A stretch of 32,552 nt of DNA from an uncultured Elioraea sp. (GTDB lineage Bacteria; Pseudomonadota; Alphaproteobacteria; Acetobacterales; Acetobacteraceae): contig CALLUO010000086.1 in the NCBI GenBank assembly GCA_938010425.1, positions 1 to 32,552 of the forward strand. The letters are read 5' to 3'. The notes beneath the pieces are model-generated. The model was not told the origin of the DNA. It searched no databases and was given only the letters and a program-made list of their open reading frames with translations. Numbering within the stretch: position 1 is the stretch's first letter; the number at the start of each line of letters is the position of its first letter. Both the position numbers and the translations under genes were made by a program. Positions 24,919-32,552 of this stretch are shown here, in pieces.

Positions 24919-25599
24919 ATGCGCATCCTGCTCGTCGAAGACGATCCCGAGGTGGCCCGCTTCGTCGCCAAGGGTCTGCGCGAGTCTGGCCACGTTGTCG
25001 ATTGGGCGGACAATGGTCGAGATGGTCTGTTCCTTGCCGCGAGCGAGTCCTACGACGTGATCGTGCTCGACCGCATGCTGCCCGCTGGCATGGATGGTGT
25101 ACGGCTGGTGGAAACGCTCCGTGCGACTGGCTCGCGCGTGCCAGTGCTGTTCTTATCAGCGCTGGCACAAGTGGATGAGCGCGTGCGCGGGCTGAAAGCG
25201 GGGGGCGACGACTACCTGACCAAACCCTTTGCGTTCGTTGAACTGCTCGCGCGCATCGAGGCGCTCGGGCGCCGCCCGCGCGGAGAGGCGCCGCTGACCC
25301 GGCTCGTGGCCGGAGACCTTGAGATGGACTTGCTTGCGCGCACGGTACGCCGGGCGGGCCAGGTGATCGAGCTCAAGCCGCGTGAGTTCCGCTTGCTCGA
25401 GGTTCTGCTTCGTCACGCTGGCCAGGTGGTCACACGCACCATGCTGCTCGAGGCGGTGTGGGATTATCATTTCGACCCGCAGACGAACGTGATCGACGTG
25501 CACGTCTCGCGCCTGCGCCAAAAGGTGGATAAAGGCTTCGCCTATCCATTGATCCACACCGTCCGCAACGCCGGTTACATGGTGCGGGCGGACCCGTGA
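24919..25599 (+). CDS. OmpR-family response regulator
   Basis: 226 aa from ATG 24919 (MRILLVEDDPEVARF); earlier in-frame ATGs would add unrelated residues. The receiver domain has acidic pair D8-D9, phosphoacceptor D51 and K102 (DDYLTKPF). The C-terminal winged helix contains LKPREFRLLEVLLRHAGQVVTR and VDVHVSRLRQKVDKGF-like NVIDVHVSRLRQK. The organisation is that of the OmpR/PhoB family, close to the CusR/CopR/QseB type. It overlaps the kinase gene by four bases (GTGA), so they form a pair. The stimulus is unknown; no metal-efflux or other obvious target lies alongside. Confidence 0.93.
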   Translation: MRILLVEDDPEVARFVAKGLRESGHVVDWADNGRDGLFLAASESYDVIVLDRMLPAGMDGVRLVETLRATGSRVPVLFLSALAQVDERVRGLKAGGDDYLTKPFAFVELLARIEALGRRPRGEAPLTRLVAGDLEMDLLARTVRRAGQVIELKPREFRLLEVLLRHAGQVVTRTMLLEAVWDYHFDPQTNVIDVHVSRLRQKVDKGFAYPLIHTVRNAGYMVRADP

Positions 25600-27002
25600 G
25601 CCCCGGCATGGAGGGGGCTGAGGCGAACGAGTCTGGTTGGCGCTCGGTGCGCTCCATAGGCTTTCGCATCGCTGCGCTCCACGCCGCGTTAATGGCGCTT
25701 TCTTCCGGCGCGCTCGTCGCCTTCCTGTGGTGGAACACGGGCGGCTATCTCGACCGCCAGGTGGAGCGAGGGCTGCGTGGCGACTTGGCGGCTTTCGCTG
25801 CGGATCACCGAGCGGGCGGCTCTGCCGCCGTGGCAGCGGCGATCGAGGCGCGGCTTGCCGAGGACACCGACACCGAAGCGATTTACTTGCTGATCGACGC
25901 GCGCGGGGTGAAGCTGGCGGGCAATCTTGATGCTTGGCCTGCCTTTCTCGCTCCGGGGTCCGAGGGTGCAGAGGGGCGGCTTGCGCGCGAAGCAGGCGAA
26001 ACGACGGCTCGCCTGCAGGCGCTCACCTTCCCTGACGGGTCGCGCGTTCTTGTTGGACGCGACGTTGGGGCGCGGCGCCAGCTGCAGGCCTTGGTTGCGG
26101 AGTCCGTGTTTTACGGTCTCGCCCTGGCCGTCGTGCTCGCCGCTTCGGGTGGGCTTCTGGTGGCGCAAGTGCTGGCGCGTCGCACGGCGCCGCTGCTCGC
26201 CACTGCGGCCGCGATCGGTCACGGTGATCTCGCGCGGCGTGCGCCCCTTTCCGGCAACGACGATGAATTCGACCGCTTGGCGGGCAGCTTCAACGCTATG
26301 CTCGATCGCTTGGCTGGCCTCATGGAGGGCATGCGACAGGTGTCGAACGCGATTGCGCATGATTTGCGCACGCCAATCGCGCGCACGCGGGCAGGACTTG
26401 AGGAGGTGCTACGGGAGGCAAGCGACGCTGGGGCGCTGAAAGCCGGGATCGAGCGCGGGATTGAGGAGCTTGATCGGGTGATCGCGCTGTTTGAGGCGCT
26501 GTTGCGGATCGCCGAAATCGAATCCGGGGCCAGGCGGTCCGCCTTTGCGACGTTCAACCTTGCCCAGGCGGTGGAGGATGTCGCCGCGCTCTACGAGCCG
26601 GTCGCAGAAGCGAAGGGGATCCGGCTCGAGACCGAGGGCCCGTCCGTGCTCAACATCCTGGGCGATCGTAACCTCGCTGCGCAGGCTGTGGCGAACCTGA
26701 TCGACAATGCGATCAAGTTCACCCCCGAGGGAGGCTTGGTTCGGGTCAGGGTGGCAGGCTCAGGCGGGTGGGCCGAGGTGTCGGTGACGGATACGGGCCC
26801 GGGCATGCCTGAGCCTGTACGCGCGCGGGCAGTGGAGCGCTTCTTTCGCGGCGAGCCATCCCGATCCACACCCGGTTTTGGGCTCGGGCTTGCTCTCGTT
26901 GACGCCGTGGCGCAGCTGCATGGCGGGAGGCTTGACCTCGTTGCCGGGCCGGATGGCCAAGGCCTCACCGCCACCGTCCGCTTCGGCCGGGAGGGCGAGT
27001 GA
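25596..27002 (+). CDS. Sensor histidine kinase (HAMP)
   Basis: 468 aa from GTG 25596. Transmembrane helix 1 is about 25-46; a periplasmic sensor domain of about 120 residues follows (acidic, with AIYLLIDARGVKLAGNL); helix 2 is about 170-193. HAMP follows, with ARRTAPLLATAAAIGHGDLARR. The phosphoacceptor is H255 in AIAHDLRTPIAR. The ATPase has the N box NLIDNAIKFTPEGG, G1 DTGPGMPE and G2 FGLGLALVDAV. It phosphorylates the overlapping regulator. The short periplasmic domain with a DARG-type segment resembles kinases of the metal/copper group, but I cannot name the ligand. It converges on bfr with 16 nt between. Confidence 0.93.
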   Translation: MSPGMEGAEANESGWRSVRSIGFRIAALHAALMALSSGALVAFLWWNTGGYLDRQVERGLRGDLAAFAADHRAGGSAAVAAAIEARLAEDTDTEAIYLLIDARGVKLAGNLDAWPAFLAPGSEGAEGRLAREAGETTARLQALTFPDGSRVLVGRDVGARRQLQALVAESVFYGLALAVVLAASGGLLVAQVLARRTAPLLATAAAIGHGDLARRAPLSGNDDEFDRLAGSFNAMLDRLAGLMEGMRQVSNAIAHDLRTPIARTRAGLEEVLREASDAGALKAGIERGIEELDRVIALFEALLRIAEIESGARRSAFATFNLAQAVEDVAALYEPVAEAKGIRLETEGPSVLNILGDRNLAAQAVANLIDNAIKFTPEGGLVRVRVAGSGGWAEVSVTDTGPGMPEPVRARAVERFFRGEPSRSTPGFGLGLALVDAVAQLHGGRLDLVAGPDGQGLTATVRFGREGE

Positions 27003-27018
27003 GGCCGCATGCCGCTGA

Positions 27019-27519
27019 TCAATCGTCTTTGCCGGCTTCGTCCGCTCCGGCATGGCCAGAGTTAAGCTGGATATAGTTTTGGATACCGACACGCGCGATC
27101 AGGTCGAACTGGGTTTCGACGAAGTCGATATGGTGTTCCTCGTCGCGCAAGATCGCGGAAAAAAGGTCACGAGAGACGAAGTCGCGCACGCTTTCGCAGT
27201 AAGGAATGGCCTCGCGCAGATCGGCGACGGCCTTTTCCTCGAGCTTCATGTCGCAGCGAAGAATTTCTTCTACGCTTTCACCGACTAAAATTTTGTTCAA
27301 CCTCTGAACATTTGGAACTCCTTCAAGGAAAAGGATACGCTTGATCAGATCATCAGCATGGCGCATTTCTTCAATGCTTTCCTTGTATTCATATGCACCC
27401 AGTTTCGTCACACCCCAATTATCCAGCATGCGGGCGTGCAAAAAATATTGGTTGATTGCCGTCAACTCGTTCGTGAGGACTGTGTTGAGATATTCGATAA
27501 CCTTCGGATCACCTTTCAT
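27019..27519 (-). CDS. bfr: Bacterioferritin
   Basis: 166 aa. All ferroxidase ligands are present: E18, E51, H54, E94, E127 and H130; M52 (EEMRHAD) is the haem ligand at the subunit interface. The fold is the 24-subunit iron-storage cage, oxidising Fe(II) and storing ferric mineral in the cytosol. Length is slightly above the usual 155-160 because of a short polar tail ([11 protein letters not shown]). AGGGTG lies five bases before the ATG. The gene is visibly less GC-rich and uses A/T-ending codons more than its neighbours. bfd lies 249 nt upstream on the same strand, and both carry the same palindrome. Confidence 0.96.
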   Translation of the reverse strand: MKGDPKVIEYLNTVLTNELTAINQYFLHARMLDNWGVTKLGAYEYKESIEEMRHADDLIKRILFLEGVPNVQRLNKILVGESVEEILRCDMKLEEKAVADLREAIPYCESVRDFVSRDLFSAILRDEEHHIDFVETQFDLIARVGIQNYIQLNSGHAGADEAGKDD

Positions 27520-27551
27520 GGTACACCCTGTTCATGTGAAGACGACACGAG

Positions 27552-27580
27552 ATCTAACCTGATCCGCCTGAGCGGCCGAA
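27552..27580 (-). promoter_or_regulatory. Promoter candidate for bfr
   Basis: Minus-strand TTCGGC (27575-27580) and TTAGAT (27552-27557) are 17 bases apart, about 33 nt before the bfr ATG. Match to consensus is moderate; support comes mainly from position, with the palindrome at 27596-27610 just upstream of the -35. Confidence 0.35.
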
Positions 27581-27595
27581 AGTGTCTACGCCCCC

Positions 27596-27610
27596 TGCGA
27601 CATGGTCGCA
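27596..27610. promoter_or_regulatory. Palindrome TGCGA-N5-TCGCA upstream of bfr (operator candidate)
   Basis: Perfect 15-base inverted repeat with centre CATGG, 77-91 nt before the bfr start; one further C/G pair extends the arms. The same arms and spacing occur upstream of bfd at 28028. The shape resembles Fur/Mur- or Irr-type operators of alphaproteobacteria, recalled from memory rather than matched. Confidence 0.5.
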
Positions 27611-27768
27611 GCGTTCAAGCTGACAAGGTGTTGCGCGCGAAGTTGTCTGCGCACCAGGCGCCGTGGTCGCAGCTCTTTGGCTCACGGTCAAGCATTGGCG
27701 CGTCCTCGGTGGGGCGCCGACGGCAGCACCGCGGCCGAACTGTTTCGCTATCAGAACGCCGCCCTTGT

Positions 27769-27981
27769 TCACGCCGGGCGTTGGTCAGGACACGCTTGCC
27801 CAGCCCGCGCTGGCTGGCAGTTGCCGTGGGCTGCGAGAATCTCCTTGATCGCGGCACCGCAGTGTCCGCAGTCCGGGCGGCAGTTGCAGCGTTGCCAAAC
27901 CTCTCTGCAGCAAGTGGCGCCGTTTTCGACGGCGCTGCGGATGGCACGGTCGGAGAGCGCGTTGCAAAGGCAGACGAGCAT
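27769..27981 (-). CDS. bfd: Bacterioferritin-associated ferredoxin (Bfd)
   Basis: 70 aa, a Bfd-type [2Fe-2S] protein: MLVCLCNALSDRAIRSAV at the N-terminus, cysteines C4, C6, C38 and C41 as ligands, and CRPDCGHCGAAIKEIL. Bfd passes electrons to the haem of bacterioferritin to release stored iron when the cell is starved. Several further cysteines (C24, C25, C32, C34, C54, C63) are unusual in number. The C-terminal tail from about residue 52 is longer than the helical domain needs. It lies upstream of bfr on the same strand with 249 nt between, so each may have its own promoter. Confidence 0.93.
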   Translation of the reverse strand: MLVCLCNALSDRAIRSAVENGATCCREVWQRCNCRPDCGHCGAAIKEILAAHGNCQPARAGQACPDQRPA

Positions 27982-28027
27982 GGCGTGTGCGACCCTTGTG
28001 GTATTCGGCGAATGCCGCGCACTCGGT

Positions 28028-28042
28028 TGCGAGTGGCTCGCA
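28028..28042. promoter_or_regulatory. Palindrome TGCGA-N5-TCGCA upstream of bfd (operator candidate)
   Basis: Perfect 15-base inverted repeat (arms extend to TGCGAG/CTCGCA), centred about 54 nt before the bfd ATG. It matches the palindrome before bfr in arms and spacing, which suggests one regulator for both iron genes. Confidence 0.5.
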
Positions 28043-28136
28043 TTCGCACCGAAGGTATCGCCGAAGCTCGGTCTGCCGCGTTGTGCTAGATCAAGCCAGC
28101 CTCGCAGTGCTGTCCAATCGCAACGGGAAGAGGTGA

Positions 28137-28163
28137 GGGGCGGGGCGCGTCATGCCCCACCCC
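28137..28163 (-). terminator. Hairpin after the amidase gene
   Basis: GGGGCGGGGC (28137-28146) faces GCCCCACCCC (28154-28163) with one mismatch and a 7-base loop, 32 nt past the amidase stop. No T run follows, so intrinsic termination is uncertain. The rest of 27982-28194 holds only the bfd upstream region. Confidence 0.35.
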
Positions 28164-28194
28164 CCCCACACTCGCGCGTGCGGCCTGTTCGACC

Positions 28195-29724
28195 TTAGGC
28201 TGCCTCTTTGGCCTCCTCCTTGGCCTCTTCCTTCGCCTCCTTCCCCACCTCAGCCGGCGCCGGCGGGGCGTCGCCCTCATAGGACGGTGGCGGGCGGAAG
28301 CCGCGCACCGCCTTCTCCATCAGCGTGGCAAGGTGGATGGCCTGGCGGTCCTGGTAGGGGCCAGTGATGAGTTGCACGCCAATCGGCAACCCCCCCTTGA
28401 CGGCGCCGATCGGGGCAACCGTCGCTGGCAGGTAGGCCAGCGTGGCGAGGCCGGCCCAGAACAGCTGCGTCGTCACAGGCTGCGGCTGGCCGTTCACCAG
28501 GATGGTTCGTTCGTGGCGTTCGCCTGCCTGGTCGTGCGGCACGGCAGCGGTCGCAGCAACAGGGCAGATCAAAGCGTCCCAGTCGCGGAAAAAGGCAGCG
28601 AAGGCGCGGCGAATTTTCAGCCGAGTCTCGTTCAGCCGAAGCCAGAGCCGATGCGGTAAGGTATACCCGCGCGCCATCAGCGCGACATAATCGTCGCTTG
28701 CTTCGCCGAATTTGCGCGCCTCTTCGGCCCAAAACGCGGCTTGCTCGTCGGTTAGCCGCAGCGAGGTCGCCGCACGCAGAAGCAAGATGTAGGTGCGCCA
28801 AAGCTCCGCCCAGTCGACCTCGGGGCGGGCGGTGAGGTCGACCTTCGCCCCCTCTTTTTTGAACGTGCGGGCGAGCGCCTCGACCTTCTTCGCATACTCC
28901 TCATCAACCGGCGCGACGGAACAGTCTGCCATGATCGCGATCTTGAGCCCCTTGATGCCGGGTAGGCGTGGCTTGGGCAGGTTCACCTTCCAGGCGACAG
29001 AGTTGATCTCGTCCGGGCCTGCGATCACATCGAGCGCGGTCATCAGGTCCGCGCCCCCGCGAGCCAGCGGGCCAATGACCGACATGTCGGTCTCGCCGAG
29101 CGTGCCAAGGCCGTGGCCGCGCGGTGAGCACACGCCCCAGCTCGGCTTGTGCCCATACACGCCGCAATAGTGTGCTGGATTGCGGATCGAGGCGCCGATG
29201 TCAGAGCCGAGTTCAAGCCCCGTCAGCCCCGCCGCCAGCGCTGCCGCTGACCCACCAGATGAGCCGCCCGGAGAGCGCGCATGCTGCCAGGGGTTGTTCG
29301 TCTGCCCATAGATGGCATTGTAGGTCTGCCAATCGGCCAACATCAGCGGCACGTTGGTTTTGCCGAACACCACCGCTCCCGCAGCGCGCAGGCGCGCGAC
29401 CGCAAGCGCATCTTCCTTCGCGATGTTGCCTCTGTTCGCCGGGTCACCCCACGTGGTGGGGAGCCCCTCGACATCGAAGGACTCCTTCACCGTCATCGGT
29501 ACGCCATGCAGAGGTCCAGCGATGTCGCCGCGGGCGAGGCGCCGGTCCAAAAGCGCGGCGTCTTTGCGCGCACGCTCGACATCGAGGACGACGATCGCAT
29601 TCAGCCCTGGGTTGAAGGCCTCAATCCGTTTTAGGTACAGCTCAAGCAACTCTAGCGAGCCGATTTTCTTCTGGCGAATCATGGCGGCGAGCTTCGTCGC
29701 CGAGGCGAACGCAATGTCGTTCAT
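28195..29724 (-). CDS. Amidase (amidase signature family)
   Basis: 509 aa from ATG 29724 (MNDIAFASATKLAAMIRQKK), with GGAG 10 bases upstream; the frame is open to 29868 but the extra part is Arg/Cys-rich and implausible. The Ser-cisSer-Lys triad is seen as TVKESFD (Lys), ARSPGGSSGGSAAALAAGL (cis-Ser) and DIGASIRNPAHYCGVYGHKPS (nucleophile Ser). GVPMTVKES and GKTNVPLML are also typical. It hydrolyses an amide of unknown identity; this is not GatA, which would sit with gatB/gatC. The last residues form a charged repeat, KEAKEEAKEEAKEAA, beyond the catalytic domain. Confidence 0.92.
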   Translation of the reverse strand: MNDIAFASATKLAAMIRQKKIGSLELLELYLKRIEAFNPGLNAIVVLDVERARKDAALLDRRLARGDIAGPLHGVPMTVKESFDVEGLPTTWGDPANRGNIAKEDALAVARLRAAGAVVFGKTNVPLMLADWQTYNAIYGQTNNPWQHARSPGGSSGGSAAALAAGLTGLELGSDIGASIRNPAHYCGVYGHKPSWGVCSPRGHGLGTLGETDMSVIGPLARGGADLMTALDVIAGPDEINSVAWKVNLPKPRLPGIKGLKIAIMADCSVAPVDEEYAKKVEALARTFKKEGAKVDLTARPEVDWAELWRTYILLLRAATSLRLTDEQAAFWAEEARKFGEASDDYVALMARGYTLPHRLWLRLNETRLKIRRAFAAFFRDWDALICPVAATAAVPHDQAGERHERTILVNGQPQPVTTQLFWAGLATLAYLPATVAPIGAVKGGLPIGVQLITGPYQDRQAIHLATLMEKAVRGFRPPPSYEGDAPPAPAEVGKEAKEEAKEEAKEAA

Positions 29725-29891
29725 GCGGCTTTGTCTCCGGGAGTGATGGGCAAGCGCGGAGCTTTGGCCGCAAATCGCGCGCCGCGCAACCCGGCGCACA
29801 TGCATGGTTCGCCTGCACCGCGGGGCTGCCTGCCTCGCGCGTGCGGCCGGTCCGCAGCGCGCGCTCATGGCACCTCATCTCCACGGCGAGG

Positions 29892-29915
29892 AGAGGGGGA
29901 GAGGGGGAGAGGGGG
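29892..29915. repeat. Three tandem copies of AGAGGGGG
   Basis: Perfect 8-base unit repeated three times in the 327-nt gap between the amidase start and the hpf stop. The gap has no credible gene; the purine run continues to both sides in degenerate form and could vary in length between strains. Confidence 0.75.
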
Positions 29916-29929
29916 TATTCCTCACCCGC

Positions 29930-29971
29930 GCCCCCTCAGCCAGGGCCGCGCGCACACCGTGGCGAGGGGGC
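29930..29971. other. GC-rich hairpin in the amidase-hpf gap
   Basis: GCCCCCTC-A-GCC (29930-29941) pairs with GGC-GAGGGGGC (29961-29971), leaving one bulged base and a loop of 19. It resembles the short imperfect GC-rich intergenic repeats common in proteobacteria, or may end hpf transcription; there is no T run. Confidence 0.4.
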
Positions 29972-30051
29972 TGGGGCGGGCGAAGTAGCAAAGAAGGCGC
30001 AGCCTTTGCCTCCCTGCCGCCAGCTCTTCGTCGTCAGCGTCTGCCGACCCC

Positions 30052-30654
30052 TCAGCCCTTGGCGGTGGAGGCGTCGATCCAGCCGATGTTCCCGTCGTCG
30101 CGGCGATAGACGACGGAGAGGCAGCCGGTTTTGCGGTCGCGGAACATCAGCACCGGGGCATGCGCGAGGTCGAGCCGCATCACGGCCTCGCCTACGGTCA
30201 GGGTCTCGATCTCGGTCGGAAGTTCGGCGACGACGGTCGCGTGGTCGCCGTTCAGGTCAAGCGTCTCCACGTCATCGGCGCCGACCAGTTCTGACACTGG
30301 TTCGGGCGAGAGGACAAACTGGCGCGCTTTTTCTGGCCGTTCGCGGAGAGCGAGGTCGCGCGCATGGTCGTTCACCTTGCGGCGGTAGCGGCGCAGCCGT
30401 TTGGCGAGGTGTTCGGCCGCAGCGTCGAACGCGGCGTGAGCGTCCTGCGCCTCACCCTCGCCGCGCAGGATGATGTTGCGCCCGGCATGCATGGTGATGT
30501 CGCACATGAAAAAGCTGCGGGCGCGCGAAAACACGACGTGGGCCTCGAGGGCGTGGTCGAAATACTTCGCCGCGATGGCGTTGAGCTGGTCGGACACGTA
30601 GGTCGAGAGGGCCTCGCCCACGTCCACCTGCTTGCCCGAGACGGTGATATGCAT
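30052..30654 (-). CDS. hpf: Ribosome hibernation promoting factor, long form
   Basis: 200 aa. Residues 1-100 are the HPF/RaiA domain (MHITVSGKQVDVGEALSTYV, FMCDITMHAGRN, HAAFDAAAEHLAKRLRRYRRKV). An acidic linker follows, then a C-terminal dimerisation domain (about 140-195) with APVLMFRDRKTGCLSVVYRR and DDGNIGWID. The long form dimerises 70S ribosomes into 100S particles in stationary phase. AAGGAAGG upstream of the ATG supports the start. It lies 68 nt after rpoN, the classic lptB-rpoN-hpf order; ptsN, which usually comes next, is not here and an amidase follows instead. Confidence 0.95.
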   Translation of the reverse strand: MHITVSGKQVDVGEALSTYVSDQLNAIAAKYFDHALEAHVVFSRARSFFMCDITMHAGRNIILRGEGEAQDAHAAFDAAAEHLAKRLRRYRRKVNDHARDLALRERPEKARQFVLSPEPVSELVGADDVETLDLNGDHATVVAELPTEIETLTVGEAVMRLDLAHAPVLMFRDRKTGCLSVVYRRDDGNIGWIDASTAKG

Positions 30655-30722
30655 GGCGTGCGTTCGTCCTTCCTTCTGGTCAACCCGCCGAGAAGACGGT
30701 GAGGGCGGGCCACAGGGTGGGC

Positions 30723-32213
30723 TTAAGCCGGGACGGCCTTCTCCCGCCGCCGCTGCACGGAGGAGGGGATGCCCAACCCCTCGCGATATTTCGCCACCGT
30801 GCGCCGCGCGATGTCCACTCCCTCCCGGCGCAGGACAGCGACGATCGCATCGTCCGAGAGCACGCTGTCAGGGTCCTCGGCGGCGATCAGCGCCTTGATC
30901 CGCGCCTTCACCGCCTCGGCCGAGTGCGCCTCGCCGCTTGCGCCGCCGACGGCGTTGGAGAAGAAAAACTTCATTTCCAGCACGCCGCGCGGCGTGGCGA
31001 TGGACTTGTTCGCCGTCACCCGGCTGATCGTCGATTCATGCAGCCCCACCGCCTGTGCGATGTCGCGCAGGGTGAGTGGGCGCAAGTGGGTAATGCCGTG
31101 GCGAAAGAAAGCGTCTTGGCAGCGCACGATTTCGGCCGCGACTTTGAGGATGGTGCTCGCTCTCTGAGCAAGGCTTTTCACCAGCCAGGTCGCGTTCGCC
31201 CAATGCTCGGCGATAAAGGCACGCTCCTCCTTGCTGCGCGCTGCCCCCAGCACTTTGGCGTGATAGGCCCCGTTGGCAATCACGCGCGGCAGCGTCTCGG
31301 GGTTAAGCTCGACCACCCAGCCGCCATCGTCTGAGGGGCGCATTAGCACGTCGGGCACGACGGTGGCGACGGGATCGGGGTCGAAGCCCGCACCGGGCTT
31401 GGGGTCGAGCCGCTTGAGCTCGGCGATCATCTCGGCGAGATCCTCGGCATCAACGCCGCACACCTCGCGCAGGCGCCTAAGGTCGCGTTTGGCCAGCAGG
31501 TCGAGGTTGTCGAGCAAAGCGGCCATCGCTGGGTCGTAGCGGTTCTGCTCGCGAAGCTGGATTTCAAGGCACTCACGCAAATTGCGGGCGAACAGGCCCG
31601 GCGGGTCGAACCGCTGCATGCGCGCAAGCACAGCCTCGATGCGCTCGCGCGGGCAGCCAAGCCGCGCGGCCAGCGCCTCGAGATCCATCACCAGACGCCC
31701 CGCACCGTCGAGGCCGGCGATCAGGCAGGCGCCAATGAGACGGTCGGTCGCGTCGTCGAAGGTGAGGCGGAGCTGTTCGGCGAGGTGTTCACGCAGTGAG
31801 CGGCGTTGGGGGGCGAGGTCGCCGAGGTCGCGTTCATCCTCCTCGAAGTCGCTCCTACCTCCGCGGCCAGCGACGCCGAACGCCGGCGCGTAGCCGTCGG
31901 ACACCGTGCCGGCGTCGTAGACATTGCCAAAATCGGCATCGAGCGGAGGGCCGTCGCCAGCACCCAGCGCCTCGCGCTCGGGTTCGCCAAGCGGGGGCAG
32001 TGGCTCGGGCTCAGGGGGTGTGAGGGGGGGCTCGCCACCCTCAAGCCGGGGGCTTTCGTCGCGCTCAAGGAGAGGATTGCGCTCGAGCTCCTGCTCGACC
32101 CATGCCTGCACCTCAAGATTGGAGTATTGGAGGAGTTGAATTGCTTGCCGCAGTTGCGGCGTCATCACCAGCGTCTGGCCAAGGCGAAGATCGAGCCTGG
32201 GCGCGAGCGCCAT
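30723..32213 (-). CDS. rpoN: RNA polymerase sigma-54 factor
   Basis: 496 aa. Region I (1-50) is Gln/Leu-rich (LRLGQTLVMTPQLRQAIQLLQ), binding activators; region II (about 55-125) is acidic and Pro/Gly-rich. The core-binding domain follows, then the helix-turn-helix (LRDIAQAVGLHESTISRVTANKS) and the RpoN box ARRTVAKYRE at 469-478 that reads the -24 element. It directs transcription from -24/-12 promoters together with NtrC-type activators; a matching site lies before glnK-amtB in this window. It starts 24 nt after lptB, so the two are probably cotranscribed. Confidence 0.97.
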   Translation of the reverse strand: MALAPRLDLRLGQTLVMTPQLRQAIQLLQYSNLEVQAWVEQELERNPLLERDESPRLEGGEPPLTPPEPEPLPPLGEPEREALGAGDGPPLDADFGNVYDAGTVSDGYAPAFGVAGRGGRSDFEEDERDLGDLAPQRRSLREHLAEQLRLTFDDATDRLIGACLIAGLDGAGRLVMDLEALAARLGCPRERIEAVLARMQRFDPPGLFARNLRECLEIQLREQNRYDPAMAALLDNLDLLAKRDLRRLREVCGVDAEDLAEMIAELKRLDPKPGAGFDPDPVATVVPDVLMRPSDDGGWVVELNPETLPRVIANGAYHAKVLGAARSKEERAFIAEHWANATWLVKSLAQRASTILKVAAEIVRCQDAFFRHGITHLRPLTLRDIAQAVGLHESTISRVTANKSIATPRGVLEMKFFFSNAVGGASGEAHSAEAVKARIKALIAAEDPDSVLSDDAIVAVLRREGVDIARRTVAKYREGLGIPSSVQRRREKAVPA

Positions 32214-32237
32214 CGTCCTCGTCCTCCTCGCCTAGGG

Positions 32238-32552
32238 TCAGAGCCGGAACCGGTCGCCGAGATAGACCCGGCGCACGCCGCCGTGGGCGACAATTTCGTG
32301 CGGAGCGCCCTCCATCAGCACGCTGCCATCGTGCAAGATGTAGGCGCGGTCGATGATCTCGAGCGTTTCGCGCACGTTGTGGTCTGTGATCAACACGCCA
32401 ATCTCACGGTCCTTGAGATGGGCGACCAGGTCGCGGATTTCGCCGACCGCGATCGGGTCGATACCCGCCAAAGGTTCGTCGAGAAGGATGAAGGATGGGT
32501 GAGTGGCGAGAGCCCGCGCGATCTCCACCCGCCGCCGTTCGCCGCCCGAGAG
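32238..32552 (-). CDS. lptB: LPS export ABC ATPase LptB (5' end outside window)
   Basis: The last 105 codons of an ABC ATPase; the frame is open to the right edge. The part begins at the signature [16 protein letters not shown], then Walker [14 protein letters not shown] and the switch His in [12 protein letters not shown]. The [16 protein letters not shown] stretch and the C-terminal VYLGDRFRL are diagnostic of LptB. With LptFG it drives lipopolysaccharide extraction from the inner membrane. The neighbour rpoN supports this. Walker A lies outside the window. Confidence 0.95.
   Translation of the reverse strand, partial: LSGGERRRVEIARALATHPSFILLDEPLAGIDPIAVGEIRDLVAHLKDREIGVLITDHNVRETLEIIDRAYILHDGSVLMEGAPHEIVAHGGVRRVYLGDRFRL

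Noticed and set aside
27662-27680. Third copy of the bfr/bfd palindrome
   Set aside because: Only the right half (TGGTCGCAGC) is repeated; the left arm is missing.
27554-27772. 72-codon minus-strand frame between bfd and bfr
   Set aside because: It overlaps the bfd stop as ATGA, but the residues are low-complexity and Gly/Thr/Arg-rich, and it would span the candidate operator and promoter of bfr.

Overview
The window is GC-rich chromosomal DNA from an alphaproteobacterium, most likely Rhodospirillales/Acetobacteraceae. The signs are the lptB-rpoN-hpf block, metZ-apaG, rpmH-rnpA-yidD-yidC-engB-argB, a glnK-amtB pair and CoxG/CoxD/CoxE-type genes. It is almost entirely packed with housekeeping genes. 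I see no phage, IS element, CRISPR array or toxin/defence island. The genus is an inference; no rRNA is present.

Layout. Positions 1-2866 (minus strand) hold a CoxG-CoxD-CoxE maturation cassette for molybdenum hydroxylases, with an unlisted 43-aa membrane ORF inside it; coxE runs off the left edge. Positions 3004-5845 (plus) hold an NhaD/ArsB-type ion transporter, a PrpB-type lyase and YraN. Positions 5876-10410 (minus) hold a UbiH-type hydroxylase whose frame runs without a stop into a small secreted protein, then ProX, a CnoX-like thioredoxin-TPR protein, a Lon-N-domain protein, Trm112 and DUF971. Positions 10542-12263 (plus) are glnK-amtB behind a good sigma-54 promoter candidate; rpoN itself lies at 30.7-32.2 kb.

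Positions 12357-16525 (minus) are the rpmH-rnpA-yidD-yidC-engB-argB block, where the rnpA start lies inside rpmH. Positions 16678-18913 (plus) pair a VTT/TVP38 membrane protein with a MerA-like flavoprotein. Positions 18923-20558 (minus) are metZ-apaG. Positions 20660-23207 (plus) are tRNA-Gly(CCC), followed two bases later by hrpB. A minus-strand MFS transporter converges on hrpB and overlaps its end. A small phasin-like gene (minus) carries an in-frame TGA after 69 codons. Positions 24919-27002 (plus) are an OmpR-type two-component system.

Positions 27019-27981 (minus) are bacterioferritin (bfr) and its ferredoxin (bfd). Each has the same palindrome, TGCGA-N5-TCGCA, upstream. Then follow an amidase, a short repeat/hairpin stretch, hpf, rpoN and the 3' part of lptB, all on the minus strand.

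I did not find a clearly novel multi-gene system. The best leads are the shared palindrome at the two iron genes, the stopless UbiH/secreted-protein frame with an internal ribosome site, the interrupted phasin-like gene, the small membrane ORF in the cox cassette, and the tRNA-hrpB junction that could yield an almost leaderless mRNA.
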